DNA of 7,063 nt from Labilithrix luteola (GTDB taxonomy: Bacteria; Myxococcota_A; Polyangia; Polyangiales; Polyangiaceae): assembly GCA_026225435.1 (NCBI GenBank), contig JAMFST010000014.1:1-7063 (forward strand), in the 5' to 3' direction. The notes under the pieces are model-generated. The model saw nothing but the letters and a program-made list of their open reading frames with translations, was not told the origin of the DNA and searched no databases. Positions 5,083 through 7,063 of the stretch are shown here, piece after piece; position 1 is the stretch's first letter, and every line of letters starts with the position of its first letter. The position numbers and the translations under genes are program-made.

Positions 5083-6612
5083 TCAATAGCGACGGGCGAC
5101 GTCCCGGTAGATCTGCAGGTACTTCTCCCCGGCGCGGTCCCACGAGCTGTCGCGCGCCATGGCGCGGCGCATGGCGGCCACGTGGGAGCGATGGTCGTAG
5201 GTCAGCTCGATGGCGTCCTCGCAGGCGACGAGCAGATCGGTCGGGTTGACCCGCCAGGACACCAGCCCGGTGCCGGTCTCGCGCAGCGGGTCGATCGGCT
5301 GCACCGTGTCGCGCAGCCCGCCGACCGCGGTGACGACCGGGAGCGAGCCGTAACGCATGGCGTACATCTGGGTGAGCCCGCACGGCTCGTAGCGTGACGG
5401 GACGACGAAGAAGTCGCTGCCGGCGTAGACGCGCCGCGCGAGATCCGAGTCGAACGCGATGCGCACGGCCACCCGGCCGGGATAGCGGGCGGCGGCGCGG
5501 CGCATGGCGTCCTCCAGCTCCGGATCGCCAGTGCCGACGAGGAGGATGCGCGCGCCGCGGGCGACCAGCGCCGGCAGGATGTAGAGAAAGAGGTCGATCC
5601 CCTTCTGCTGGGTGAGCCGCGAGACCGAGGCGAAGATCGGCCCGCCCTCGGAGAGCCCCACCTCGCGCGCGAGGTCCTCGCGGCAGTAGCCCTTCCCCTC
5701 GACGACGCTGTTCGCGTCGTAGTTGCGCGGGAGCATCCGGTCGGTCGCCGGGTCGAAGCGCTCCATGTCGATGCCGTTCTCGACGCCGATCACCTTGTTC
5801 TGCTCGTAGCGGAGGAGGCTATCGAGCCCGAAGCCGTCCTTCGGGGTCATCATCTCGCGCGCGTAGGTCGGGCTCACGGTGGTGACCCGGTCGGCGAGGA
5901 TGATCGCCCCCTTCATCAGGTTCACCGCCCCCTTGTGGGAGAGGATGCCGTCGTTCCACAGCCGGCGCGGGATGCCGAGCTGGTCGAGCGAGCTCTCCCC
6001 CATCATCCCCTGGAAGGCGAGGTTGTGGATGGTGAAGACCGTGCCCGGGCGCCGCCAGCCGTCGCCGAGATCCGGCGCACCGCCGCGGGCGTCGATGACG
6101 GAGAGGGCCGCGTGCCAGTCGTGGGCGTGGATGACGTCGGGGCCGGCGTCGTTGTCCCATTCGGGGTAGCCCCACACGCGGCCGGCCACCTCGAGCGCGC
6201 CGCGGGAGAGGGCGGCGAAGCGCAGCTCGCTGTCGCCGAAGTCGCCGAACGGATCGGCGTAGATGCCGTTGCGATCGCCGAAGAGGTACGGCTCGTGGAG
6301 GAGCAGGACGCGCAGGCTCCCGCCCGCCGCGGTGCGCTCACCGCCGCCGAGTGGCTCGACCGACTCGAGCACGCCGAACTGGCGCACGTCGTCGGGCCCC
6401 CAGCCGGTGCGCACGGGGACCGGACCGTCCCACCAGATGCTGCGCCGCGGGCGCTTGGTGTTGCCGTACAGCGGGGTCACCAGGACGACCTCGGCGCCGA
6501 GGTGGGCCAGGCGGACGGAGAGCGCCTCGGCGACATCCCCGAGCCCACCGGTCCGCGCCAGCGACTCGACCTCCGCCGACACCATGAGGATGCGAAGTGG
6601 GCGGGCGGACAT
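5083..6612 (-). CDS. glgA: glycogen synthase (ADP-glucose type, GT5 family)
   Basis: GlgA transfers glucose from ADP-glucose to the non-reducing ends of alpha-1,4-glucan in the cytoplasm. From the preferred ATG the protein has 509 residues, somewhat longer than typical 470-490. The GT-B fold is evident: N-terminal LRILMVSAEV and RTGGLGDV (R20 to V27), HAHDWH at 162-167, TIHNLAFQG at 194-202, VENGID at 277-282, then the C-terminal domain with SRLTQQKG at 331-338 (R332 and K337 phosphate contacts), LLVGTGD, and SRYEPCGLTQMYAMRYGSLPVV from 406 with catalytic-site E409. The KxGGL lysine that binds the nucleotide-sugar phosphates is Arg here. A GTG at 6633 gives seven more residues, but GAGG just upstream of the ATG at 6612 and the usual GlgA N-terminus favour the shorter form. 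It lies 48 bp after a membrane-protein gene on the same strand. No glgB or glgC is in the window. Confidence 0.93.
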   Translation of the reverse strand: MSARPLRILMVSAEVESLARTGGLGDVAEALSVRLAHLGAEVVLVTPLYGNTKRPRRSIWWDGPVPVRTGWGPDDVRQFGVLESVEPLGGGERTAAGGSLRVLLLHEPYLFGDRNGIYADPFGDFGDSELRFAALSRGALEVAGRVWGYPEWDNDAGPDVIHAHDWHAALSVIDARGGAPDLGDGWRRPGTVFTIHNLAFQGMMGESSLDQLGIPRRLWNDGILSHKGAVNLMKGAIILADRVTTVSPTYAREMMTPKDGFGLDSLLRYEQNKVIGVENGIDMERFDPATDRMLPRNYDANSVVEGKGYCREDLAREVGLSEGGPIFASVSRLTQQKGIDLFLYILPALVARGARILLVGTGDPELEDAMRRAAARYPGRVAVRIAFDSDLARRVYAGSDFFVVPSRYEPCGLTQMYAMRYGSLPVVTAVGGLRDTVQPIDPLRETGTGLVSWRVNPTDLLVACEDAIELTYDHRSHVAAMRRAMARDSSWDRAGEKYLQIYRDVARRY

Positions 6613-6660
6613 GCGCCTCGCCGCTGTTACCACAGCTGATCGGTCTTCAGGCGGCGGTCG

Positions 6661-7063
6661 TCAGGTGGAGCGCGGACGGCCGTGACGCGCGCCGCCGAGG
6701 CCGACGATCGAGCGCCCCGCCCACGCGCCCAGGAGGACGACGAGGACGATCGGCGCGAGGTGCCCGAGCAGCTCGTGGGTGATCTCCGAGTACGGGCAGA
6801 CGATGGCCATGGCGACCGCCGCCCACGCCCCGGCCGAGGCGCCGAGAGCCGCGCCGGTCGCGGTCGGGTGGACCGGATCGCTCCCCCGCCGCGCGAGCAC
6901 GAGGAGCGCGAGCGGCACCAGCGAGAAGAGCGCCGTGAGCCCGAAGCACTGCGCGTGGTTCCCCGGCGGAGGTACGCCGCGCTCGAAGGCGGACGTCCCC
7001 TCGTTGAGCAAGGCGATGCTGACCAGGAGCACCGGGATCACGAGCGCGACCACGGCGAGGACC
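6661..7063 (-). CDS. integral membrane protein resembling NrsF/DUF1109 anti-sigma proteins (N-terminus outside window)
   Basis: The frame is open to the right edge, so the start lies beyond 7063; a GTG at 7053 falls inside a hydrophobic helix and is unlikely to be the start. About 134 residues are visible, with four probable membrane segments: VALVIPVLLVSIALL; CFGLTALFSLVPLALLVLA; ATGAALGASAGAWAAVAMAIVC; and HLAPIVLVVLLGAWAG. The short C-terminal tail is basic (RHGRPRST). The pattern of Cys at the start of one helix, an HPTATGAALGASAGA helix ending in a Cys-Pro, then H-LLGHLAPI leading to a Gly-rich helix, resembles the C-terminal half of NrsF/DUF1109 proteins, which are membrane anti-sigma factors. 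This similarity is from memory of the family and needs a profile search. No sigma factor is visible; it could lie to the right of the window. The gene precedes glgA on the same strand. Confidence 0.6.
   Translation of the reverse strand, partial: VLAVVALVIPVLLVSIALLNEGTSAFERGVPPPGNHAQCFGLTALFSLVPLALLVLARRGSDPVHPTATGAALGASAGAWAAVAMAIVCPYSEITHELLGHLAPIVLVVLLGAWAGRSIVGLGGARHGRPRST

Noticed and set aside
4117..5397. 426-residue plus-strand frame opposite the trypsin-fold gene and the end of glgA
   Set aside because: Arg/His/Val/Asp repeats without any fold signal, spanning two genes with clear family motifs on the other strand.
6610..6633. GTG start for glgA at 6633
   Set aside because: Not excluded, but no ribosome binding site precedes it, whereas GAGG lies just before the ATG at 6612. 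The seven extra residues are absent from typical GlgA N-termini.
5935..6639. 234-residue plus-strand frame opposite glgA
   Set aside because: Antisense to conserved GlgA motifs and without domain character.
1..7063. Mobile element, CRISPR array, tRNA/rRNA gene or defence/phage module
   Set aside because: I found no regularly spaced repeats, transposase or integrase motifs, cloverleaf-like sequence or phage-type genes. The content is ordinary chromosomal.

Overview
The window is very GC-rich (about 70% by eye), with strong G/C bias at third codon positions and densely packed genes. The gene content suggests a Myxococcota (deltaproteobacterial) chromosome: a GspE N-terminal domain joined by a long Pro-rich linker to a GAF-like domain, a trypsin-fold exported protein with a Pro-rich stem, and a GT5 glycogen synthase. 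This taxonomic reading is an inference. I see no mobile element, CRISPR array, rRNA or tRNA. Several long ORFs lie antisense to real genes and are GC-driven shadows.

Layout from left to right: (1) the 3' end of a PIG-L/LmbE-type deacetylase (+), then a GspE_N/GAF-like regulatory-type protein (+); (2) a classical short-chain dehydrogenase/reductase (-), convergent with (1); (3) asparaginyl-tRNA synthetase asnS (+), divergent from the SDR across only about 37 bp; (4) a minus-strand group transcribed right to left: a partial membrane protein resembling NrsF/DUF1109 anti-sigma proteins, glycogen synthase glgA, and an exported trypsin-fold protein whose catalytic Ser and His positions are changed. 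asnS and this group converge on a roughly 115-bp region holding two hairpins.

The genes do not form one obvious pathway. They are mostly housekeeping or metabolic (asnS, glgA, SDR) with three lineage-type accessory proteins. I do not see a convincing undescribed system. The points most worth a second look are the apparent pseudoprotease, the GspE_N-linker-GAF protein that lacks any ATPase, and the very short divergent SDR/asnS start region, where neither gene has a Shine-Dalgarno sequence and both may be leaderless or nearly so.
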